A stretch of DNA of 64,000 bases from Phycisphaerales bacterium (GTDB lineage: Bacteria; Planctomycetota; Phycisphaerae; Phycisphaerales; UBA1924). The notes beneath the pieces are model-generated. The model ran no database searches. It saw only the letters and a list, made by a program, of their open reading frames with translations, and was not told the DNA's origin. The stretch lies in assembly GCA_029260555.1 (NCBI GenBank), contig JAJDCZ010000044.1, forward strand, positions 1-64,000. The letters run 5' to 3'. The translations under genes were made by a program, and so were the position numbers. This document shows positions 26,187-34,346 of the stretch, piece after piece (position 1 is the stretch's first letter; each line of letters opens with the position of its first letter).

Positions 26187-28727
26187 CTACTCATCTCGCT
26201 TCATCGCACCGGCAACAATCTGCCCGTCCTTTTGAATCACCACATGAATCGCCCCGTCTGTTGCTGTCGTCAGCCATCGCCTGCCCGTGCGAACATGATC
26301 CCATCGGCTGTCCCCCGCCCGTGATGGTCCCGTCGATTGAATCACCACCTGCGGGTTCGCCCAAAGCACAAAGTCCATCGCAGCCTTCTTCGCACTCCCG
26401 TGGTGTGGCACCTGCATCACATCAACATCAAGCCCGGGCATCATCATGCGAATCTGACTGATCGCCTCCCCTTCAATATCCCCCGTCAGCAACACACGCT
26501 TCATCCCCGAATCCGTCTGCACCTCAACGAAACTCACCAGCGAGTTATTATTTTCATCCCCCAGCACCTCCCCCTTCTCAGGCCAGAGAAGTGTCACCCG
26601 CGCCGTGCCCACTGTCACCGCATCTCCCCGCCCAGTCACAATCGTCTCAATATCCATCTCCCTGAGCCGCTCCAGAAAATGCACCGTCGCAGCACCCTTC
26701 GCCTCAACCAGAGATGTCCCAATATAAACCCTCTGAACCCCCAGCCGATCCGCAGCATCAACCAACCCGTCATAATGATCAATATTGGCATGTGTAATAA
26801 ACACCGCACTCACCGGCCCCGCACCCAGCGCCCTCACCGCACGAGGAATCGTCTGCCCGCCAACCCAGTACCGCTTAGAGCCACAGTCAATAAGCATCGC
26901 TTCAGACCCCGATCGAATCAGATGGCATGACCCATCCCCAACCGCCAGCGTATCAATCCGCAATACCTCCGCTGTCGGCAGCCTTGTTTCTATTGTCAGC
27001 TGTGTCACCAGCCACCCCGCTGAAATCAGCGTCATAATCCAAAGCCCATAGCTCCGTCGATGTCCCCATCCGATCCACCGGATCGTCACAACCACCGCCA
27101 CCACTGACCACACCTCGCTAATCCGAGGCAACATGATCGCCGAACCAGGCAAACCATCAATCCACTGCACCAGACTGATCGTCCACCTCGCCAACATCCC
27201 CAACAACCCGCCCAGCCACTCGCCCGCCATCGGCACAATCACCCCAACCATAAGCACCAGATACCCAAGCGCCAGCATGATCAGCACTGGCCCCAGCAAC
27301 ACCAGACTCGCCAGCACACCCAAAAGCGAAACCGTCCCAAAGTGATATGCCACGATCGGCAGTGCCATCAGCCAACACAAAACCGTAATCGTCACAAGCT
27401 GACCTAACCGATGCAACACCTCACCAAGCACACCACGACGATCAACCGTCCCTTTTAACCTGCTCCCAAACATCCTGCTGTGAAGCGTTGGCCCAAGCCA
27501 GATCATCGCCCCCACCAAACCAAAGCTCAACTGAAAACCAGGCGACCACAAATCCATAGGCCTGAGCAGCAAATCCACAATCCCCACCCAACCCAGAATC
27601 GCCAGCAAATCATGCCGCCGACCAAACGCCCGGCCCACAAGCACGCCAAGCACCATCACCCCCGCCCTCATCAACGGCGGCCTCATCGGCACAACAAGCA
27701 ACATCAAAACCACCGCCAACCCCACCACCCAATACTCCAGTTGACCATGATCCCCCGTAAGCCGAACCGCCCACAACACCAGCATCACCAACACCGCCAG
27801 ATGAAACCCCGAAATCGCCAGCAAATGCCCCACACCCACGCGCGAAAACAATCCCAGCAACTCCTGCTGATCAGGTCCACGCTCCCCAAGCACCAGCCCG
27901 GAAATCGCCGCCCGGCTCTCATCATCAAACGCCTTTGATCCCAGCGCACGATCCAGAAGTCCCTCCACCCGCTCCCCAAGCCCCGCCCGAAACCTCATCC
28001 ACCGCCCTGTTACTGATTCTTCACGCCCCACCACCTCGACTAGCCCCGCCCGTGTTGTAAGCCGTCCACACTCATTACTCTGTGCCTGCCACAACTTCCA
28101 GCTTACCTCCCCCGGATTCATAACCCCCTTCAACCCCCGCGCAATCCCCTGCACACGCACACGATCACCAACCTCAACCCGAGGCATCCCCTGCGCAGGC
28201 ATCCACACCCTGAGAACACCCGATGCTTTCTTCCCCCCTACCTCGCCGCCCACACCCTCAACCTTCAAACGAAACGATGCGCCGAGTTTGTAAAATACAT
28301 ACGAACCAAACTCCCCCGCTGGTGCTTGCGCCTTTTCAAGCTTCGTCAACGCCACCCCCTGCACCCTCAGCATCATGCCCGGATTCGCCCCCTCATCTTC
28401 AGGAATCATCAGCCCAAGACTCTCCCTTGGCACCTCATATATCTTCAATGAAAACACACCCCCGCCCAGAAACACCATGCTCCCTCCCAGAAGCAGCACC
28501 CACCACCTGCCTTTCATTAATCCCGCCACCATCAACAATGCACTCGCCATCGCAAACCACAAGGGCGCATGGACCTCGTCCAGCCAGCGCCCCAGCATGA
28601 TTCCCGCTGCAAAGCACGAAAACGCCACCAACGCCCGCCGAGCTGCCCCGCTCAGTCTCGGCACCACAGACACACCCATAGCCTGCACATCTTCAAGAGC
28701 CTTGAACTGATCTTGCAAAGCAGACAT
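26187..28727 (-). CDS. comEC: ComEC/Rec2-family DNA internalisation protein
   Basis: This is an 846-residue polytopic protein with a ComEC layout: N-terminal membrane helices and an OB-like DUF4131 domain (about 20-230), a Competence domain with the conserved GLVLGERG, then LFSRVGVGHLLAISGFHLAVL near 285, a multi-helix channel up to about 560, and a C-terminal metallo-beta-lactamase domain. The last has FITHANIDHYDGL for the metal site and VPHHGSAKK, LLTGD. ComEC carries single-stranded DNA across the inner membrane during natural transformation. No other com genes are adjacent. The ATG at 28727 is preferred over one 57 bases upstream, which would extend into a poly-C-rich gap. Confidence 0.92.
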   Translation of the reverse strand: MSALQDQFKALEDVQAMGVSVVPRLSGAARRALVAFSCFAAGIMLGRWLDEVHAPLWFAMASALLMVAGLMKGRWWVLLLGGSMVFLGGGVFSLKIYEVPRESLGLMIPEDEGANPGMMLRVQGVALTKLEKAQAPAGEFGSYVFYKLGASFRLKVEGVGGEVGGKKASGVLRVWMPAQGMPRVEVGDRVRVQGIARGLKGVMNPGEVSWKLWQAQSNECGRLTTRAGLVEVVGREESVTGRWMRFRAGLGERVEGLLDRALGSKAFDDESRAAISGLVLGERGPDQQELLGLFSRVGVGHLLAISGFHLAVLVMLVLWAVRLTGDHGQLEYWVVGLAVVLMLLVVPMRPPLMRAGVMVLGVLVGRAFGRRHDLLAILGWVGIVDLLLRPMDLWSPGFQLSFGLVGAMIWLGPTLHSRMFGSRLKGTVDRRGVLGEVLHRLGQLVTITVLCWLMALPIVAYHFGTVSLLGVLASLVLLGPVLIMLALGYLVLMVGVIVPMAGEWLGGLLGMLARWTISLVQWIDGLPGSAIMLPRISEVWSVVAVVVTIRWIGWGHRRSYGLWIMTLISAGWLVTQLTIETRLPTAEVLRIDTLAVGDGSCHLIRSGSEAMLIDCGSKRYWVGGQTIPRAVRALGAGPVSAVFITHANIDHYDGLVDAADRLGVQRVYIGTSLVEAKGAATVHFLERLREMDIETIVTGRGDAVTVGTARVTLLWPEKGEVLGDENNNSLVSFVEVQTDSGMKRVLLTGDIEGEAISQIRMMMPGLDVDVMQVPHHGSAKKAAMDFVLWANPQVVIQSTGPSRAGDSRWDHVRTGRRWLTTATDGAIHVVIQKDGQIVAGAMKRDE

Positions 28728-28774
28728 CCCCCACACACTCACATGCCACCAGCAATCTGTCAAGTTTTGCGCTA

Positions 28775-28810
28775 CCCCCCCCACTCCCCCACCCCCCCAC
28801 CCCCCATCCC
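28775..28810 (-). repeat. G-rich tract, potential G-quadruplex
   Basis: On the plus strand runs of eight, five, seven and six C are separated by one to three bases, giving four G runs on the minus strand. It occupies the gap between the upstream fusion gene end and the comEC start, on the coding strand of both genes, so the quadruplex could form in the mRNA. Confidence 0.75.
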
Positions 28811-28811
28811 A

Positions 28812-31496
28812 CTACCCCCTGCGTGAACCAAGCACCAGTTTCACCAGCTCGCGTCTGGTCATTGGCTCAACCCCCGCCTCCTTGCGCCATTCACCCAGTT
28901 TGTAAAGCACCCTCCACTGCTCGCGCAAAGTATCCATCGCCCAACGATGTCCCTGCTCTGGATCATACAAGTTGGTCGATTCGGAAGTCACGCCATTGAG
29001 CTCAACCACCCCGAACCCCGTGCCTTGCTTGAGCTCCTCCACCGATTGATACCGCAAATCAAATCGGCCAAAATCCAGCCCCCCCTCCCCCCCCATTCCA
29101 TCCTCCCCCGCAAAGCCTTCTGCAATCCTGTCAATCGCCAGTGCCAGCTCAGGCGTGATCAGGTCCGCGCCATCTGAAAAAATACACCCCGCTGAGTGAT
29201 TTCCCGTGTCCGTCAGCTGGACCACCTCGCCCTCATCAGGCACACGCGTCCATTGATCCCTGAGTGAGCACTTAAAAACATGCGCCATAATTCGATGCCT
29301 GCGATCCTTGCGCACCAGTTGCTCGACAGTTCGCCTGCCATCACCTGTAATCGTGGGAAAGGCCTTGCGCGTGATGGAAAAAATCCGCCCCGCCAAACCC
29401 GAACCCGGCTCAGGATCACGCACCCAGAACACCCCGCACTCCTCAGGCCCGGCATGAAACCGTTGAATAATAAACCGTTGCGACATTCGCCTTGCATACT
29501 CACGAACATCCTCGCATGATCTTGCAAGTTCAAGCCCAAACCCCCGCTCACCCGCATCAGGTTTAAGTATCACCGGATACCCACCCAACCTGCTGTCCTC
29601 TTGCACCGCAAGCATTGCAACTTCTGCTCTTTTTTTAACATCATCATCTGCTTCAATCCCCACCGCGTGCAGCACCACATCACCCGCCCGTGACATGCCA
29701 TCAAGAATGGCGCTCTTGGATTCGCCCACAATCCCGCCGCCGGGCTTGATCCCCGGATTGGCACTCGTAAAGACCATCAACCCGCCATGCTTTTTCCCCA
29801 GCTGCAAAATCGTTGGCACAATCGGCAGATACAGCGCCCACCTCGGCCAGAACTCATACCGGACCACGCGCCCGATCTTCGCCTTGATGATCGACCTGCC
29901 CGTCCACGAAAGCATCAGTAAAAAAAACCGCACCAGCTTCAAAATCACCCACACACTCACCGCGACCCCAACCCAGCCCAGCGCATACTCACCCAGCCTC
30001 GCCACTTGATACCCGACCATCAACACCACCCCAAGCCCCAGCACCACTTTGAGAACAAGCCCCACACCACCCGCCATCAGCGTCCTCAGCCGCACCGTCC
30101 GCGTCACACCCATCGCGAAGAACGACGCATCACAAAACCCCCGCAAGAACCGACCCGCAAGCCCCACCCGCATCGACTGCATCTCAAACCTCCGCTTCCA
30201 GTCCCCCGCGTGAATCTCAGGCACAAACTTGCCAATCAATGCAAAATCGCGCGCCCCGCCTCCAAACTTCACCCCTATCACCACCAACATCAGCGTTCTC
30301 ACACCCGCACCCAGCATCACGCCCGCAGCACCAACCCCAAAGTCCAGCACCCCGCCCGCAACCACCAGCCCCACCAGCACAATCGCCAGATCCTCAAAGA
30401 AAATCGCCACACAGGCAAGAACCAGAACCCGCAACCACCAGGGCATCCGCTTGCCAGCCATCCCAATATCTGACAGCAGCCGTGCCAACGCATCCAGACG
30501 CTCCCTTGGCAGCAAATCAACACCACCCACCAACGGCGCAACCCCATCCTGATCATGCCGACTCAAAAATACACCCAGGTGCTCAGCTGCCAGCTCAGGC
30601 TTCCAATAAGGAATAAAATGGCTCGCATTCAGCATCACCAGCCGGCTCGTCGACATCAGCGCGTGATGTTGCTCCGCTGCCCAGTCTGACACCAGCGGAT
30701 CATGCCTGCCATGCAGAATCAGCACCGGCAACTTTGTTTGCGCCATCACCCGCGCCAAAGGCCTCTGATCTGAATCCCAGAAGTTACGCAAAAATGCACG
30801 AGCAAGCCCCCCATCATCCAGCAACCCAAAGTGAGGCACAAGTTTCGGCAAACCAACCAACGCTGCATACCCAAAAGCGTACTTGGCATGCTCAAAGAAG
30901 TAACTTCCCGAGCCTTCCGTCTCCTGTGTACCCACCCCTGCCAACAGCGTGAGCGATGCCATCCGTTCAGGTTGCTGCTCTGCCATGCGTAACGCCACCG
31001 CCCCGCCCTGTGACCAGCCCACAATGTGCGCCCGTTTGATGTCCATCGCATCCAGAAGCCCAAAAACCGCCCATGCATGGGCTGCTGCTGAATAATCTGG
31101 AACATCCGCTGGCGAAGACCCGAACCCCGGCAGATCCGGCGAAATGACCAGCCGACCTTCAGCTGCCAAAAGAGGAGCCATGCGAGAAAAATCCGAACCT
31201 GATCCCGGCGACCCATGCAACAGCACAACCGGTAGCCGATCAAAATCCGCATCAGCCCCCCAGACCCGATACGCGATCCAGCTGGATTGACCTGCAATCG
31301 GCCCATCGCGCCGCATGGCAGGAATCTCAGCCGTCCTGACACCCGCAGGGACAACCAGATCAGCATCGTGCGAGGATCGCCATTGAACACCATGCGAACC
31401 AAGCAATGCGAGCAGATACCAGACCCACCATTTCCTGAACCAGCGCCGTCCCCGTTTTGGAAGCTGGGGTTCTGGGTGGAAAGCGGGATTGGTCAT
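28812..31496 (-). CDS. Triple fusion: alpha/beta hydrolase, DedA-like membrane domain, ATP-grasp domain
   Basis: An 894-residue protein with three parts. Residues ~85-320 are an alpha/beta hydrolase: VVLLHGSPGSGSDF oxyanion region, nucleophile elbow GWSQGG, ILHGRHDPLV with the acid, and ASHFIPYW with the His. Residues ~350-560 hold about six membrane helices with a DedA/VTT-like pattern (FFEDLAIVLVGLVV, then GRFLRGFCDASFFAMG). Residues ~575-880 are an ATP-grasp carboxylate-amine ligase-like domain: FWPRWALYLPIVPTIL, ANPGIKPGGG, VILKPDAGERGFG for nucleotide binding and VELNGVTSEST for the metal site. The N-terminal 35 residues include a membrane anchor. The parts are known separately; the reaction of the ligase part is unknown. 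It is followed by comEC. Confidence 0.85.
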   Translation of the reverse strand: MTNPAFHPEPQLPKRGRRWFRKWWVWYLLALLGSHGVQWRSSHDADLVVPAGVRTAEIPAMRRDGPIAGQSSWIAYRVWGADADFDRLPVVLLHGSPGSGSDFSRMAPLLAAEGRLVISPDLPGFGSSPADVPDYSAAAHAWAVFGLLDAMDIKRAHIVGWSQGGAVALRMAEQQPERMASLTLLAGVGTQETEGSGSYFFEHAKYAFGYAALVGLPKLVPHFGLLDDGGLARAFLRNFWDSDQRPLARVMAQTKLPVLILHGRHDPLVSDWAAEQHHALMSTSRLVMLNASHFIPYWKPELAAEHLGVFLSRHDQDGVAPLVGGVDLLPRERLDALARLLSDIGMAGKRMPWWLRVLVLACVAIFFEDLAIVLVGLVVAGGVLDFGVGAAGVMLGAGVRTLMLVVIGVKFGGGARDFALIGKFVPEIHAGDWKRRFEMQSMRVGLAGRFLRGFCDASFFAMGVTRTVRLRTLMAGGVGLVLKVVLGLGVVLMVGYQVARLGEYALGWVGVAVSVWVILKLVRFFLLMLSWTGRSIIKAKIGRVVRYEFWPRWALYLPIVPTILQLGKKHGGLMVFTSANPGIKPGGGIVGESKSAILDGMSRAGDVVLHAVGIEADDDVKKRAEVAMLAVQEDSRLGGYPVILKPDAGERGFGLELARSCEDVREYARRMSQRFIIQRFHAGPEECGVFWVRDPEPGSGLAGRIFSITRKAFPTITGDGRRTVEQLVRKDRRHRIMAHVFKCSLRDQWTRVPDEGEVVQLTDTGNHSAGCIFSDGADLITPELALAIDRIAEGFAGEDGMGGEGGLDFGRFDLRYQSVEELKQGTGFGVVELNGVTSESTNLYDPEQGHRWAMDTLREQWRVLYKLGEWRKEAGVEPMTRRELVKLVLGSRRG

Positions 31497-31517
31497 GGAT
31501 CGTAATGCTGCCTGTGC

Positions 31518-31727
31518 ATGAGCGGTGGATCAAGCGTGTTCAAGGAGTGTATGAACCGTTCATCAGCACCATTTGGTTTTTTACGATCCTGTTTTTGGCC
31601 CGATTTAATCATTCTGCAGCTCATCACATTCAGTCGCTGCCTGCTGCTGACGATACATCCTCAAGACGAGGCACGCGGACTTGCAACGACCCGCACCCCA
31701 ATCGCCCCGCTGGATGAGAACGGATAG
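31518..31727 (+). CDS. Possible small protein ahead of a terminator
   Basis: A 69-residue reading frame begins with ATG at 31518 between two minus-strand operons and its TAG ends exactly where a strong terminator hairpin starts. There is no clear ribosome site and the composition is unremarkable (several Cys, one hydrophobic segment PDLIILQLITFSRCLLLTI). The adjacent terminator shows that something on the plus strand is transcribed here, either this frame or a short RNA. Confidence 0.3.
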   Translation: MSGGSSVFKECMNRSSAPFGFLRSCFWPDLIILQLITFSRCLLLTIHPQDEARGLATTRTPIAPLDENG

Positions 31728-31756
31728 AGCAGCCTTTCGAGGCTGCTTTGTTCGTT
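31728..31756 (+). terminator. Rho-independent terminator on the plus strand
   Basis: AGCAGCC pairs with GGCTGCT around a six-base TTTCGA loop, followed by TTTGTTCGTT. Read on the minus strand no T tract follows, so it belongs to a plus-strand transcript even though the flanking known genes are on the minus strand. Confidence 0.75.
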
Positions 31757-31770
31757 AACAACCCCTTCCC

Positions 31771-32916
31771 TCAACAACCCCTCGCCTTGCTGCCCACCAT
31801 CTCGTCCAGAAGCACGCCCGCCACCACCTTTGCCCCATCAGCAGGCCCAAGCTGCTCAAGTGCCTTACCCATCTCGCTCAATGCTGCACGATTGTGCATC
31901 AATCTGCTCAACACCTGACATATCGCTCCACGATTGGCCCTCGGCTCGTTCACATCCTCAACTATCACCGCCCCACCAACCCCTTCCAGCGCCAATGCGT
32001 TGATTCTCTGGTGCTGATCGCGATGGTGCGGGTAAGGCATGAATATCGCAGGCACACGATTGGCCCATGCCTCAGCCACGATCCCCGCACCCGACCTTCC
32101 AATCGCCAGATCCGCAGCTGACCACGCATCGCCCATCCCCTCAATAAACCCGCCCACCCAGGCTTTCACCGATGCCCCCTCATACGCCCTGACCAACGCC
32201 TGATTATCCGCCATGCCCGTCTGATGTATCACCTGCCACGGCAAGCCTTTGTCATCAACCATCAGCCCAGGCTGCGAACCGATCAACTCCAGCATCATGG
32301 CATTGATCGAACCCGCCCCCTGACTCCCCCCGGTGATCAAAAGTGTGGGTCGGTCTTCATCCAGCCCAAAAGCTCGCCTTGCCTCGCCTGATTGTGTCGC
32401 CGCCAACGCTTCAGGACGAACGATCGGCCCTGTGACCTGCCAGTCCCGGTCATTAATCAGCACCGCACTGAGCACACGATCAACCCGCCCCGCAATCCAC
32501 CGATTGGCTTTGCCAGGCACCGCATCCAGATTCACCAAAAGCGACTGCACGCGTTCCACCCTCCCCGCCTGCACACCCGGAGCCGCGACAAACCCGCCCA
32601 TGGCGATCACCACCACCTCGTCTGCTTCTTTTTTCAACCTTTGGATACATTGCCTCGCCCCTCGAACGCTCGGCCCCCACCCCGCCAAAAACCGCACCAA
32701 CCCCCTTGGCTTCACCGACATCGGCTGAGCCTGCAAACACTCAAACGATACCCCCGCATCACCCAATATCTGCCCATCCAGAGGCCTTCCCGAACACAAA
32801 AAATGGACGATGGCATCAGGCTCACGCACCTGAATCTGCCTGGCAATCGCAAGCCCCGGGAACAGATGCCCTCCAGTCCCCCCGCCAACGAAAACAAACG
32901 CACGCCCATTGCTCAT
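31771..32916 (-). CDS. murG: UDP-GlcNAc:lipid I N-acetylglucosaminyltransferase
   Basis: MurG adds GlcNAc to lipid I to make lipid II at the inner face of the membrane. The 381-residue GT28 enzyme has the G-loop FVGGGTGGHLFPGLAIA at the N-terminus, a second glycine-rich loop LLITGGSQGAGSINAMM near 200, and the UDP-GlcNAc site region AADLAIGRSGAGIVAEAWANRVPAIFMPYPHHRDQHQ near 270-310. Its ATG overlaps the ftsW stop by four bases (ATGA), so translation is coupled. Gene order on the minus strand is rimO-ftsW-murG, a fragment of the classical division and cell-wall cluster. Confidence 0.95.
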   Translation of the reverse strand: MSNGRAFVFVGGGTGGHLFPGLAIARQIQVREPDAIVHFLCSGRPLDGQILGDAGVSFECLQAQPMSVKPRGLVRFLAGWGPSVRGARQCIQRLKKEADEVVVIAMGGFVAAPGVQAGRVERVQSLLVNLDAVPGKANRWIAGRVDRVLSAVLINDRDWQVTGPIVRPEALAATQSGEARRAFGLDEDRPTLLITGGSQGAGSINAMMLELIGSQPGLMVDDKGLPWQVIHQTGMADNQALVRAYEGASVKAWVGGFIEGMGDAWSAADLAIGRSGAGIVAEAWANRVPAIFMPYPHHRDQHQRINALALEGVGGAVIVEDVNEPRANRGAICQVLSRLMHNRAALSEMGKALEQLGPADGAKVVAGVLLDEMVGSKARGC

Positions 32917-34334
32917 GAAGGCACGCGAGTTCTGGCAGGAATGACAATCTCGGGAACTTCTGCATCTTCAGGCTCATCCAGAAGCTCGTTTTCACTGGCA
33001 GCCTGTTGAGTCGCCAATATTACCGCACGAGTCTGACGCACCTGCTCGCGAGCATGTTGACGGTCGATTGCAACCAATGCCCCTAGCGATGCTGCTGTGA
33101 GAATCCACCCTGTGCCGCCAGAACTGAGCAGAGGCAGCGCGATGCCTTTGGTCGGCGCCATGCCCGTCACCACCAGCATGTTCATCGTCGCTTGCAAGCC
33201 GATGGTCGCCATCACGCCCAGCCCCGCCAGTTTGAGCAGCGGGTTGGTTTCTTTACTGATGATGCGCTGAGAAACCAGCAAAAGAGCTGCGTACAGACCG
33301 ATGACCAGTGCAACGCCCAGAATGCCAAGTTCCTCAGCGATGATGGCAAAGAGAAAGTCCGTCGTGTCTTCAGGCAGGTAGCCAAACTTTTGTAGCCCAT
33401 GCCCCAGCCCGCGACCAAAGCCTTGCCCGCCTGCGACAGCACGGATGGACTGAAGCAGGTGATACCCTGAGCCTTGCGCATCAGCCAGGGGGTCTAGAAA
33501 GCCCACGATTCGCCGCATGCGGTAGGGGCTGGTAATCACCGCAACCGCCAGCACCACCAATGCTGCGGGGGCTGCCAAAAGAAAATACCGAAGCTTCGCG
33601 CCCGCTGCCAGCAGGATAATGCACCCCACCGCACCAATGAGCACCGCAGTGCCCAGATCCTCAACCATAATGACCAGCGAAATGATGCCCACGCATGCCA
33701 GACCAGGCACCAGCCCGCGCCAGAACGAGCGAATTCCAAAACCCTGAGTCGCTGCAAACCATGCCATGATGGGAATAATGGCCCATTTGGCGATTTCACT
33801 GGGTTGAACACTCAGAACATCACCAATCCCGGGCACCGGCAGCCGAACCCAGCGATGCGACCCATTAATATTCACACCAATCACAGGCCAATAGACCGTA
33901 CTCAACACCAGCACCAGCCCCAACACCGCGAGCAGCTGAGCGCGATACTGACGATGCGGATTCTGGATTGTCCCTTGAAGTGCCCCCACCCCATCTCCAC
34001 CCCCACCCCCACCACCCATCAACCTGCAGCTCATCGCATGCACAGGCAACAGCGAGACAATCCCCATCGTGAGCAATGCCATGAGCGCATACAGACTGGA
34101 CCGTGAGAAGGCTATCGAAAAAAACATGCCCGGCAAACCCGCTACCACAGGCGAGCTGCTGATGCCCGTAGCAACACTGGGATCGCTGGTCGAAACAGGC
34201 TCGATCGCCATCCCTGCAGACGAAACCATCACCACGCCCAGGCAGAGCAGACAGAGCACAATCAAAATCAAAGCCTGACCCGGGCGCAGCATCACAGTTG
34301 TATCGTCAGCCCCGTGCCAAAGTCTGAAAAACAT
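32913..34334 (-). CDS. ftsW: FtsW/RodA-family SEDS peptidoglycan glycosyltransferase
   Basis: A 473-residue polytopic SEDS protein that polymerises lipid II with a partner penicillin-binding protein. About ten membrane segments are visible from residue ~18. Family motifs include WVRLPVPGIGDVLSVQPSEIAKWA (the GxxxQPSE loop), then YHLLQSIRAVAGGQGFGRGLGHG with KFGYLPEDTTDFLFAIIAEELG, and SSGGTGWILTAASLGAL near the end. FtsW is preferred over RodA because murG follows directly and because of the LPE.TTDFIFA.IAEE pattern. Residues ~120-150 contain an unusual glycine-rich loop (GGGGGGGD) between helices. It starts 12 bases after the rimO stop. Confidence 0.93.
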   Translation of the reverse strand: MFFRLWHGADDTTVMLRPGQALILIVLCLLCLGVVMVSSAGMAIEPVSTSDPSVATGISSSPVVAGLPGMFFSIAFSRSSLYALMALLTMGIVSLLPVHAMSCRLMGGGGGGGDGVGALQGTIQNPHRQYRAQLLAVLGLVLVLSTVYWPVIGVNINGSHRWVRLPVPGIGDVLSVQPSEIAKWAIIPIMAWFAATQGFGIRSFWRGLVPGLACVGIISLVIMVEDLGTAVLIGAVGCIILLAAGAKLRYFLLAAPAALVVLAVAVITSPYRMRRIVGFLDPLADAQGSGYHLLQSIRAVAGGQGFGRGLGHGLQKFGYLPEDTTDFLFAIIAEELGILGVALVIGLYAALLLVSQRIISKETNPLLKLAGLGVMATIGLQATMNMLVVTGMAPTKGIALPLLSSGGTGWILTAASLGALVAIDRQHAREQVRQTRAVILATQQAASENELLDEPEDAEVPEIVIPARTRVPS

Positions 34335-34346
34335 TCACGCTGACGA

